Position numbers and translations under genes: made by a program. A stretch of 64,000 nt of DNA from Pseudomonas tolaasii NCPPB 2192. GTDB taxonomy: Bacteria > Pseudomonadota > Gammaproteobacteria > Pseudomonadales > Pseudomonadaceae. Below the pieces are notes generated by a model, which had not been told where the DNA came from, did no database searches, and saw nothing but the letters and a program-made list of their open reading frames with translations. Shown in pieces: positions 34,804-42,678 of the stretch. The stretch is from contig NZ_PHHD01000001.1 in the NCBI RefSeq assembly GCF_002813445.1, forward strand, positions 6,076,001 to 6,140,000, in the 5' to 3' direction. Positions within the stretch are counted from its first letter, which is position 1; each line of letters starts with the position of its first letter.

Positions 34804-36533
34804 TGCTCAGTCTGTTTCGCCGCAAAAGGCAAAAGCCCCCTCCACCACCGACCGTGAGCGTCGCCGACGGTTACCTGCCCATTGAGTCGGCCCACAGTTT
34901 GTTAGCAGCGGAACACCGCCGCCAGTTGCTCGATCGCATCTGGCAATACACCGCCCTCTCCCACGTCCAATTCACCCAGCTCTATTTAAATCCGATCCAT
35001 CGCTACGCCGAACAAGTCCAGCAACTCCCGGCCAGCGAGACGCACCACCATGCTTATCTCGGCGGCATGCTCGACCATGGACTGGAACTGGTCGCCTGCA
35101 GTTTGAAACTGCGTCAGTCGTATCTGCTTCCCACCGGCGCTGCGCCCGAAGACCAGGCCGCCCAGACTGACGCCTGGTCCGCTGGCATCGCCTATGGCGC
35201 CCTGCTGCATGACATCGGCAAGATCGCCGTGGACCTGCTGGTCGAACGCCAGGATGGCCGTGTTTGGCATCCTTGGCAGGGCTCCCTGGATCAGCCCTAC
35301 CGTTTTCGTTACATCAAGGGTCGTGATTACCACTTGCACGCTGCCGCCGCAGGCTTGTTTTACACCCAAATTCTCGAGCGCCCAATCCTCGATTGGCTCA
35401 GTGGGTTTCCGCCACTTTGGGCCAGCCTGCTGTATGTCCTGGCCGGCCAATACGAACGTGCCGGCGTACTGGGTGAGCTGGTCATTCAAGCCGACCGCGT
35501 TTCCACTGCGCAGAACATTGGCGGTAACCCGAGCAAGGCGCTGCAAGCACCAACTCATTCGCTGCAACATCACTTGATCAGCGGACTACGTCATCTGGTT
35601 CAGCACGAGCTGAAACTTAACCAGCCGGGTGCCGCGGGATGGCTGACCCAGGACGCACTCTGGCTGGTCAGCAAGACGGTCACGGACAAGCTACGGGCCT
35701 ATCTGCTGTCGCAAGCGATAGAGGGCATTCCCTCATCCAACATTGCCGTGTTCGACGAACTCCAGTCGCATGGTTTGGTTGAGTCCACCCCAGAAGGCAA
35801 AGCCATCTGGACTGCGCTCGTGGTACAGGGAGACTGGCAGCAGAGCTTCACCTTTCTGCGACTTCAACCGGCGTTGATTTGGGGAAGCGAAGACCGCCCT
35901 GAGGCTTTCACTGGAACAGTGAGCGTGGCACTCGATGACAATCAGCAGAACGCTCCGGTATCACCACCAGCCCCCAAGGCTGCCAATACAAAGTCAACTC
36001 AAAGCCCATCGCAGCCAGATCCCATGACGAGGGAGAATGCCGACTACCTCGGCACGCTGCTGGAAATGTTCGAGTTGGAAGAGCCTGAGGCCAGTGATGC
36101 ACCGTCAGAAAGTGCTCTCGAAACTTCAACCCTCCCTTCGGATAACCCTGGCCAGGCATTTCTGAATTGGGTCAAGGAGGGCATCCAGAGCCACAAACTG
36201 ATCATCAATGACAGCAAGGCCAAAATTCACACGGTAAGTGGCAGCGTATTACTGGTCACACCTGGCCTTTTCCAACGCTACGTCCATGAGTTTCCTGGTA
36301 TCTCACAGGGGGCCGATCTAGAAATTGAAGAATGGCGCTGGGTGCAGAAGCAGTTTGAGAAACTGAAAGTCCACAGAAAGCGAGACGACGGTTTGAACAT
36401 CTGGACTTGCCAAGTTGAAGGTCCTCGGAGAAAGGCCAAACTCAAAGGCTACTTTCTAGAAAAATCAGCAGCATTGTTCGAAACTGCACCTCTACCGGCA
36501 GACAATCCTTTTCTTAAAGTCGAAAAAACATAA
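34803..36533 (+). CDS. traI: MobH/TraI-type relaxase (TIGR03760-like)
   Basis: A 576-residue relaxase of the MobH class. The N-terminal HD-like catalytic domain has HHHAYLGGMLDHGLELV (about 82-98) and LLHDIGKIAVDL (about 134-145), the conserved His/Asp set of this group, which nicks oriT without the common HUH tyrosine mechanism. The C-terminal TraI_2_C-like domain (about 440-560) follows a Pro/Ser-rich linker. GGAGG lies 4-5 nt upstream of the ATG. No helicase domain is attached. The gene is the last backbone gene before the AT-richer cargo. Confidence 0.9.
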   Translation: MLSLFRRKRQKPPPPPTVSVADGYLPIESAHSLLAAEHRRQLLDRIWQYTALSHVQFTQLYLNPIHRYAEQVQQLPASETHHHAYLGGMLDHGLELVACSLKLRQSYLLPTGAAPEDQAAQTDAWSAGIAYGALLHDIGKIAVDLLVERQDGRVWHPWQGSLDQPYRFRYIKGRDYHLHAAAAGLFYTQILERPILDWLSGFPPLWASLLYVLAGQYERAGVLGELVIQADRVSTAQNIGGNPSKALQAPTHSLQHHLISGLRHLVQHELKLNQPGAAGWLTQDALWLVSKTVTDKLRAYLLSQAIEGIPSSNIAVFDELQSHGLVESTPEGKAIWTALVVQGDWQQSFTFLRLQPALIWGSEDRPEAFTGTVSVALDDNQQNAPVSPPAPKAANTKSTQSPSQPDPMTRENADYLGTLLEMFELEEPEASDAPSESALETSTLPSDNPGQAFLNWVKEGIQSHKLIINDSKAKIHTVSGSVLLVTPGLFQRYVHEFPGISQGADLEIEEWRWVQKQFEKLKVHRKRDDGLNIWTCQVEGPRRKAKLKGYFLEKSAALFETAPLPADNPFLKVEKT

Positions 36534-36596
36534 ATTTCAGTAATATCCCATTAACGCAATGATCGGCGCCTTACATGTAACGCACTCCATTAATTA

Positions 36597-37043
36597 ATGT
36601 TTTTGTCCGACTGGCCGCTAACCTGCACAGGAAAACACTCTCCAAACTTCAACCTAACAATACCGGAGTTTAAATTGAACAACATCAAGTGGGAGTCATG
36701 GGTTCCCTACCTAGAGAAACCCAACGTCCTGATTGGATTCGTTGTGCTGCTAGTCTCGCTCATAGCTTTTTTCTTAATAACTAATAATCGACAAAATATA
36801 AAGATCGCCCACCAAGTGTTTTTTTGCTTTCTGACGATTGCTGCTTTTGTTATTGTAGTCGCAGCTTATAAGAGCATTCAAGAGCCTTTATCCATCCCAC
36901 ATACTCCTTCTGTGCCGGAGAAGCAAGAGTCGACAGTAAAACCAATAGAGGGACCGGACCTGAGCGCTGTTCAATCCAATAATATGCAGATTGTGAACGG
37001 CTCCCACAACACGATTACAAACCAAGTTGGAAAAACCAAATGA
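36597..37043 (+). CDS. Hypothetical two-TM protein of the AT-rich block
   Basis: A 148-residue protein with two membrane helices (about 43-64 and 77-94). The end contains NMQIVNGSHNTITNQVGKTK, an N-x-I-x-G-x-x-N-x-I pattern that recurs as IISGDCNVVVN at the start of the next protein. The base composition is visibly more AT-rich than the ICE backbone, which suggests separate acquisition. The start lacks an obvious ribosome site. It overlaps the next gene by 4 nt. Confidence 0.6.
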   Translation: MFLSDWPLTCTGKHSPNFNLTIPEFKLNNIKWESWVPYLEKPNVLIGFVVLLVSLIAFFLITNNRQNIKIAHQVFFCFLTIAAFVIVVAAYKSIQEPLSIPHTPSVPEKQESTVKPIEGPDLSAVQSNNMQIVNGSHNTITNQVGKTK

Positions 37044-37837
37044 TCTCTCGGATTCTATGCGGCATTATTGCGACTATCTTTGCCTGGATTGCGCCGGTTA
37101 TAGCTGCCAATCCAGCCTCTGAAAACAAGCAAATAATCAGTGGAGATTGTAACGTCGTTGTGAACATAGTGAATGGTGAGGCACCTAACATTCAGCCTAC
37201 TTACTGTACAAATCTTTCGGCAATTAAGGGTATGGCTGATGCAGTCACGAAAATCGCACGTTTTTTGGAGGTCACAAATCCAACCGAGGTAAAACTATCC
37301 ACTGCCCAAATGGAGATGTGGGCAGTGGATGCTGAGGAGTATCTGACACTCACATTAAGCAACGTCAGCAAGCTACCTGCAGAAAAGTTAAGGATTCAAT
37401 TATTAGAGCCCGTCAGACCTGGTGAAAAGTCTTCTCGCGGGCTCGCTTTCACACCGAGCCAGGCAATATCAAAATCAACATTAAGCCGCCTTAGCGTACC
37501 TGCACAAGGAGAAATAAAAATCCCCGTAGCCCCCCTTTCCGAACTACTGAAACTTTCGAAAAATAAATTTCCGAATGATTATGAGTTTATGGGTTCAGGC
37601 ACATCACCAAACATACCAGATGAAGTGAAAGAAAAATTTGCCCATAAACATCACCTCGCAAACAATTACTTTCTCAACGCTTCGACATCCAGTGTCGGGA
37701 TTGAAATCAAGTACGATACAATTTTCGACGGCAATGTAAGTCTGTTCACAGGCATCTATCTGTATTTTGGAAAGATTTCTCCTACGCAGAAAATCGTTCC
37801 GTTTGACCATAACCGCCCGGGCAACTCACCTTCCTAA
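37040..37837 (+). CDS. Hypothetical exported or membrane-anchored protein
   Basis: A 265-residue protein with a signal peptide-like N-terminus (about residues 1-23, ending PVIAAN), two cysteines near 36 and 55 and a mostly beta-type body. No domain is recognised. The ATG overlaps the previous stop (ATGA), so the two genes are expressed together. A role in an envelope-located accessory or defence function is possible but not supported by a motif. Confidence 0.6.
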   Translation: MISRILCGIIATIFAWIAPVIAANPASENKQIISGDCNVVVNIVNGEAPNIQPTYCTNLSAIKGMADAVTKIARFLEVTNPTEVKLSTAQMEMWAVDAEEYLTLTLSNVSKLPAEKLRIQLLEPVRPGEKSSRGLAFTPSQAISKSTLSRLSVPAQGEIKIPVAPLSELLKLSKNKFPNDYEFMGSGTSPNIPDEVKEKFAHKHHLANNYFLNASTSSVGIEIKYDTIFDGNVSLFTGIYLYFGKISPTQKIVPFDHNRPGNSPS

Positions 37838-37927
37838 CATCACCGCTTAAGTCGATGGTGTCCACCTACCAGCGCGGCGCTCTTAATATCCACAATGCAG
37901 TACCTATAAGGCACTACCCAAAGGGGC

Positions 37928-38917
37928 ATGGCAGGTTGCCCCTCTGCTTGCGGAAACAGCATTCAACCTAGGAGAAATGATCTGCTGGTATCGAATTTGC
38001 CAGTCAAAAAATCCGAGAAATCAGGAAAGAAAAAATCAACTAATAATCTCGTCAAAACAATTCAAAAGTATCGAATCTTAAACAAGCGAATAGGTCATCT
38101 CATGTCTGGATCAGTAGAGCTTACGAAAGAAGAATTATTTTCCCTAGTTGAAAAAGCGGTCAAGCCACAGTTCTTTTTTCTCACATTTAGTTTCGTTGTG
38201 CTCTTCGACGCTTCGCTAGTACGTTTTCACCACACCGGACTCTTTGAACTCGGCACTTCGAACCTGAGCACTTCAACCGTTGGAATCCACTTGATTCTGA
38301 CCTTCCTGGTCTTTTCAGGTTTGGCTTCAATGATTCTTCCTTTTTTATACATAGCATCGATCCAACTCTATATCCCCACGATCTATACTTTCCTTCTTTG
38401 GTTGAAGCAGAAGATCGAACCGGACAATGAGCCTATACACTATACAGGGCCAAAAAGACGCGAACGTGACCGTGTACGTCCATGGGAGCTGCGAGAGGAA
38501 GCACACAAAACACAAAGCGACTTCCTCATTCAGCTCTATAACGCCTATGACACGATTCGAAACCAAGAGCAAATGAACCAACGAAGAGTCGATTTTTTTG
38601 CATTTTGTGCACTGTGCTTTCTCATACTGAATTGCTGCCTACCTAGCTCACCCCAAGCGCAGACCTTGGCCCAGATGAGCATTACATACTTTTCAACGAC
38701 TACACACATTTGGCTAAGCCTATCTGGTTTAGCCATCATGGCATTCCATTCGTTGCACGATGACACCTACGAAAAACGATGGATCTATTGCCCGCCATTG
38801 CATAACGCCCTTGAAGACAAAGACGAAGAAAAACGCAAACAGGAACGTCAGTTCCAGGAAGAAATCAGAATTCGCAGTGAAATCAGCAGAAGACGCCGCG
38901 AGGAGACACTGGAGTAG
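37928..38917 (+). CDS. Hypothetical multi-spanning membrane protein
   Basis: A protein of up to 329 residues with about four membrane helices (81-100, 117-145, 220-240 and 252-272 are hydrophobic) and a charged C-terminal coiled tail (EEKRKQERQFQEEIRIRSEI). The ATG at 37928 has an AGGGG-like site; an ATG at 38102 is an alternative start. No family is recognised. AT-rich composition and context link it to the two preceding genes. Confidence 0.55.
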   Translation: MAGCPSACGNSIQPRRNDLLVSNLPVKKSEKSGKKKSTNNLVKTIQKYRILNKRIGHLMSGSVELTKEELFSLVEKAVKPQFFFLTFSFVVLFDASLVRFHHTGLFELGTSNLSTSTVGIHLILTFLVFSGLASMILPFLYIASIQLYIPTIYTFLLWLKQKIEPDNEPIHYTGPKRRERDRVRPWELREEAHKTQSDFLIQLYNAYDTIRNQEQMNQRRVDFFAFCALCFLILNCCLPSSPQAQTLAQMSITYFSTTTHIWLSLSGLAIMAFHSLHDDTYEKRWIYCPPLHNALEDKDEEKRKQERQFQEEIRIRSEISRRRREETLE

Positions 38918-38941
38918 TTGAACAGAGTTTGACAGTTCAAA

Positions 38942-38967
38942 ACATAAGCCGTCCAGGCGGCTTATGT
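38942..38967. repeat. Perfect 10-bp inverted repeat
   Basis: ACATAAGCCG and its complement CGGCTTATGT, separated by TCCAGG. The right arm overlaps the start codon of the ParS/MbcA-like ORF at 38964. It could be an operator for that ORF or a terminator stem for the upstream gene; no T-run is present on the plus strand. Confidence 0.5.
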
Positions 38968-39182
38968 CTGCCGCGGCCCGATTTTCTATAAACATAAATG
39001 ATGTCGGGCCTCTTCAGCGTCGAACGGAGAATTTTTTTGACAACAAACAAAAGCGACGCTGGCTGAACCACCCAAAAACCGAGTTGGGTGGACTCACGCC
39101 ACTGCAATTCGCGCCAAGCGAGTCCGGGCACGCATTCGTCAAAGATGCACTGGAGATAATCAATCAAGGATACACCTATTAG
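38964..39182 (+). CDS. ParS/MbcA/Xre antitoxin-like C-terminal domain (orphan, possibly remnant)
   Basis: A 72-residue protein. The second half (WLNHPKTELGGLTPLQFAP, residues 33-51, then HAFVKDALEIINQGYTY) matches the DUF2384-type toxin-binding domain of the ParS/MbcA/Xre antitoxins that pair with RES toxins. The usual N-terminal DNA-binding domain and a RES-toxin gene are absent, so it is an orphan or decayed piece. An inverted repeat covers its start. Confidence 0.55.
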   Translation: MSAAARFSININDVGPLQRRTENFFDNKQKRRWLNHPKTELGGLTPLQFAPSESGHAFVKDALEIINQGYTY

Positions 39183-39371
39183 TCAGAGTCCTATCGATGT
39201 AGATGGCCGATGCTGCTAGTTATCCAGGGGCTTGAATTTGGATGCTGTAGAGAACTGAAAAAATCGGCGGAAATCTGTACTCCGAACTAACAGGCAGGTG
39301 ACGCTTGCAATTATCTGCCAGCTAGCCACTTCGACTTTCAAGAAAGTTCAAAAATCGAAAAAGAACATCCG

Positions 39372-39965
39372 CTACCTTTTTGCCAACGAAAAACGTCCCT
39401 GACTGTTATTACTTGTAAAATAATTACCCCTCAATATATCACCTTCATGACCATAAAGCTTTAGAATGGAAGCCCCCTCATAGCCACTTCCAACCACACC
39501 TTTTGAAACCTTAGGAACTACTCTATAGAAATAATAAAGAACAGGACGCGCCGAGTTAATATCCTTGATAGTTTTCACTGCAAGCGTTTCGGAGTCGGAA
39601 CTTTCAGAGTGAACCTCCATACTTACTGAAAACAAGCTTTGCTTGATCGTCGCAACTGCTTTTGCCGAGCCCTCTGTGCCATCCCACACGTAAGCAATAT
39701 CCATATCCCACATACCATTCAAATCAGGAAAGACCCAGTCATTAAGAACTGGAAAGAGCCCCCACAATTTTCTCCACAGAAAACTACCAAGTACGAACAG
39801 TGAAACCTCTAGCACTACCGCTCCACCTCCCACGACCCTGAGAGCTTGCTGAAGCGTAACCTCGACACCACAGAGAAACAAAATAAAAACCAATAATGTA
39901 ACGAAAGCCGCATATATCTTAGCAACCAAAACCATTGCTTTTAACGGAGACAAAGTAGAAAACAT
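39372..39965 (-). CDS. Cap15-like two-TM beta-rich effector, copy 1
   Basis: A 197-residue protein. Two membrane helices (about 10-32 and 43-63) are followed by a beta-rich domain (80-197) with the signature FPDLNGMWDMDIAYVW, the N-G-x-W pattern typical of the S-2TM-beta/Cap15 effectors of CBASS. In the known family, cyclic-nucleotide binding to the beta domain triggers membrane disruption. It is the last gene of the operon, directly next to the DAC-like gene (its ATG is adjacent to that stop). Basis: pattern recognition; no structure search. Confidence 0.72.
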   Translation of the reverse strand: MFSTLSPLKAMVLVAKIYAAFVTLLVFILFLCGVEVTLQQALRVVGGGAVVLEVSLFVLGSFLWRKLWGLFPVLNDWVFPDLNGMWDMDIAYVWDGTEGSAKAVATIKQSLFSVSMEVHSESSDSETLAVKTIKDINSARPVLYYFYRVVPKVSKGVVGSGYEGASILKLYGHEGDILRGNYFTSNNSQGRFSLAKR

Positions 39966-40475
39966 TTACACTCCTTGAAAAAAAACCTCATTGCCTTTCT
40001 CAAACACGGCCACTCCCAGCCTCGGTGTGGAAACGCCAGTAAATATTACACCTGGCAGACACGAGCCAAATAGAGCTGCTAAATAGCGCCCTCCGAACGC
40101 GCGGCTTCGATTTGGCAAAACACCTGAAGGGATCGGAGGAGAGAAATACTGCGCTAATAAAATAATCTTTAGATCAGCGCTCAAAACATGAAAACCATCA
40201 TGTAAATCGTTATCAGCATGTGATATCTCCGCCAATAGATGTGCAGTATCCAACGTACTATTTACTGTCGCGTTAACACGCATAGGGAATGCAGGTAGAA
40301 TGGCATCGTCCTCCATCACGATTACCCCCGCCCCAGAAAAATCTTCTCCTGAAAGGGCTGCCACATCTACGAGCAGATCGGCCAATCGCTGCAACGTCAC
40401 GTTGTTGCCAGCCGAATTAACGTCATAAAAAACACACCTTGGCTTGATTTTTGGTCTGACTGAGGCATTCAACAT
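39966..40475 (-). CDS. DAC-like (DisA/CdaA-type) domain protein with altered catalytic motifs, probable nucleotide sensor
   Basis: A 169-residue single-domain protein that aligns by eye with the diadenylate cyclase (DAC) domain. LHDGF (91-95) stands where CdaA has LHDGA, and GGRYLAALFGS (128-138) stands where CdaA has GTRHRAALGIS; VIFTGVSTPRLGVAVFEKGN (143-162) matches the last strands (VVSEETG). Thus the DGA motif is DGF, and the RHR motif is RYL, so cyclase activity is doubtful. Burroughs and colleagues predicted such DAC-like (DACN-type) domains as sensors. It lies after cap3 by 110 nt and just before a Cap15-like effector. Confidence 0.68.
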   Translation of the reverse strand: MLNASVRPKIKPRCVFYDVNSAGNNVTLQRLADLLVDVAALSGEDFSGAGVIVMEDDAILPAFPMRVNATVNSTLDTAHLLAEISHADNDLHDGFHVLSADLKIILLAQYFSPPIPSGVLPNRSRAFGGRYLAALFGSCLPGVIFTGVSTPRLGVAVFEKGNEVFFQGV

Positions 40476-40585
40476 CTGAATGCCCCGCTAGCATAGCGGC
40501 TCGGCCGCGCTTTAGAAAATATCCCCTGGTGCTAACGATTGGAGAAAAATTAAAGGAGCGGTCCATCTCGGACACGTCACTCGTC

Positions 40586-41080
40586 TCAACGCCTCAAGTG
40601 CGCATGCTCAAGAGGATGGCGCTTACCTGTGGGCGACATGTATTCCACATGCAGATCTTCCCAGCCAACGATAAGGGCCAGGAGAGGCCTTCCGTCGACA
40701 CGGTCAGCAGCTAAAATTTGCCACTCCTTCAGGTCAATTGACGACGGTGTTGGGCGGCCTTGCGGATGGATATGCCACTCCCCGATGTACCTCACAAGGC
40801 CATTGCTCTCCTTCCAACGTTTCATGGCCAATTTATGGTGGAAATAGGGCATTCGCTCAAAAAAAAATCTGAAGCGCCTGTCCCAAAACGAGGGCTCAGT
40901 CGCTTCAATGATCTCCAGATGCTCACCGCGAACATGACCAAGCAATATCCCACCAGCCTCCGTCGAGTCGACTCCTTCCTGGATGTAGCGACTGAAGACC
41001 TCTAGGGGTTGCTCACGCAGATACACCATCTGCTGGGTACCAGGCACAACCCAAGTCGTTACGAACGGCATGCTGGACAT
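40586..41080 (-). CDS. cap3: Cap3, JAB-type deconjugase of type II CBASS
   Basis: A 164-residue JAB/JAMM peptidase. The metal-site pattern is complete: Glu41 in STEAGGILLGH, EWHIHPQGRPTPSSIDLKEW at 101-120 with His103, His105 and Asp116. Cap3 cleaves the link that Cap2 makes between the synthase C-terminus and its target. It overlaps the end of cap2 by 22 nt; an ATG at 41071 is another possible start. The order synthase-Cap2-Cap3 is the standard one. Confidence 0.9.
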   Translation of the reverse strand: MSSMPFVTTWVVPGTQQMVYLREQPLEVFSRYIQEGVDSTEAGGILLGHVRGEHLEIIEATEPSFWDRRFRFFFERMPYFHHKLAMKRWKESNGLVRYIGEWHIHPQGRPTPSSIDLKEWQILAADRVDGRPLLALIVGWEDLHVEYMSPTGKRHPLEHAHLRR

Positions 41081-42675
41081 CCCATATGTGGCAATGGTGA
41101 GCAGTCTGGGGTTGCCGGCTCATAGGTATAATCCGTCAGGCGAGTCGTGAGGGTGGGCCAAGGCTTGTCTGCGACCCACGCCAGAGCAGTATCCATTGCC
41201 AACGCTGCTGCTTGGATGGAGACCGATGCAGGGAATGGTACGTATAACCCTTCACACCCCTGCCCTGCGAAAATGGGCTCTACACCGCCGACGACCGATA
41301 GCAACTCACCTTGGCTATTTGCTTCCGTCAGGCACCGATAACAACCTTGCTCTGCGCGGTGTTTGATCAGCGAACGCACAGCGACACCAGCTCCCTCGAT
41401 CCAGATATGCAAGGTTGGACAGGGTGAAGCTTTAGCAAGCCAGTGGCCGAAGGCCTCTTCTCCGGTAGCATCAATGATGAGATCCAAGTCAGCCAAATTT
41501 ACGTCCTTGGCGTCGTTGTTATACCCGCGTACCTGGGCACTCGGCAGGACAATTTTGAGCTCATCCGCAAGCGCTTTTGCTTTGGGTTTGAAGAGGTAGT
41601 TGAAGCCTAATCGGTGGCGCCCTAGGTTCTGTGGCATCACCAGATCGTCATCGACCAACAGCAACTCACCCCCACCTGTTCCGGCACCGGCTTTGATGAG
41701 CATTTCGCCAAGAAACCCGCCGATGGTGCCGCACCCGATCAAACCGATGCGCTTACCGGCGAGGGTTGTACGCCCCGGAATGTTGCGCTCCGCCAGGTAT
41801 TTATCATCGAGCCGAAGCATCTGCACCGGCTCAATCGGGCAGTCGAAAATGGGTATGCGCTGATCACAAGCACGGTGGTCACTTGGACGGTTGCGCTGAA
41901 GCTCATGCACGATAAAACCGTAGCTGTATCCCGTCTTCTCAGACTCGATGACGATGAGTAGGCCCGGTGCTTTATCGCGGTACGCTGCGATGATTTTGTC
42001 GCGAATCTTGCGCCGGCAGGCTTCATCCATCTCGTGTTGCCAGTCGAGAATCTGGCTGACCGTTTTCGGTGGCCAGTTTTCCTGCAGCGGTCTCGGTGCT
42101 GCGCTGGATGTAATCAGCGCTATCTGGGAGATGAACTCATCAATGTTGCGCCCTGGGCGTGCAAACTTGGCACGACTGCGATCAACATCGTCAGTGAGCA
42201 CGAACATCTTGTTGTCGGATAGCTGAAGCAACTCAGCCCGGCCAGACGTACGTCTTTCGATGTCATGGAAGCAGTAGATACCGTCCCAGTAGACGAAGAA
42301 CTCTTCCTGGAGATCTTCTTTCATCTTCCCCGCGAGCAGCTGCTCCAGAACCTCTGCGGCCTGAAGCAAGGATGTCCGGATTTGTCCAACAGGATCGTAG
42401 ATATCAATCACCTGTGTCCCGGGCGCGGCGTAGCATAGATACCCATCCGGCCCAAGGTGCGGCACCAGCCGTGGAAGCGACCTAGGTAGCTTGGTGACCC
42501 ACAGCTTCAGAGGCCGTTCGAATGAATGGTCTATCCACACTTCGCACGGCACATTGCCTTGAGTAGTGGTCGACAATTTTCCAGTCATCACAAGCCAGGC
42601 TGCACGGGGCTGGGGTTCCATTTTGGTGAACCCCCAGGCCGTCATGTGACGCAACACCTCCTGCATGGCACTCAT
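41059..42675 (-). CDS. cap2: Cap2, fused E2-E1 conjugase of type II CBASS
   Basis: A 538-residue protein. The N-terminal E2-like domain has the probable catalytic cysteine in GPDGYLCYAAPG (Cys81). The E1/ThiF-like domain starts near 307 with the nucleotide loop GLIGCGTIGGFLGE (311-324). GQGCEGLYVPF (471-481) is the likely adenylation-domain cysteine region (Cys474). Two CxxC pairs, GCYRC (444-448) and GCPAC (532-536), look zinc-binding. Cap2 attaches the synthase C-terminal glycine to a target and primes the synthase. The start is 3 nt after the synthase stop. Confidence 0.9.
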   Translation of the reverse strand: MSAMQEVLRHMTAWGFTKMEPQPRAAWLVMTGKLSTTTQGNVPCEVWIDHSFERPLKLWVTKLPRSLPRLVPHLGPDGYLCYAAPGTQVIDIYDPVGQIRTSLLQAAEVLEQLLAGKMKEDLQEEFFVYWDGIYCFHDIERRTSGRAELLQLSDNKMFVLTDDVDRSRAKFARPGRNIDEFISQIALITSSAAPRPLQENWPPKTVSQILDWQHEMDEACRRKIRDKIIAAYRDKAPGLLIVIESEKTGYSYGFIVHELQRNRPSDHRACDQRIPIFDCPIEPVQMLRLDDKYLAERNIPGRTTLAGKRIGLIGCGTIGGFLGEMLIKAGAGTGGGELLLVDDDLVMPQNLGRHRLGFNYLFKPKAKALADELKIVLPSAQVRGYNNDAKDVNLADLDLIIDATGEEAFGHWLAKASPCPTLHIWIEGAGVAVRSLIKHRAEQGCYRCLTEANSQGELLSVVGGVEPIFAGQGCEGLYVPFPASVSIQAAALAMDTALAWVADKPWPTLTTRLTDYTYEPATPDCSPLPHMGCPACRS

Positions 42676-42678
42676 GGC

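Noticed and set aside
37604..37810. Minus-strand frame opposite the exported protein
   Set aside because: Short, no ribosome site, and covered by a better supported coupled gene.
41147..42226. Several plus-strand open frames opposite cap2
   Set aside because: They are antisense frames of a gene with clear E2 and E1 motifs, with no ribosome sites or recognisable domains.
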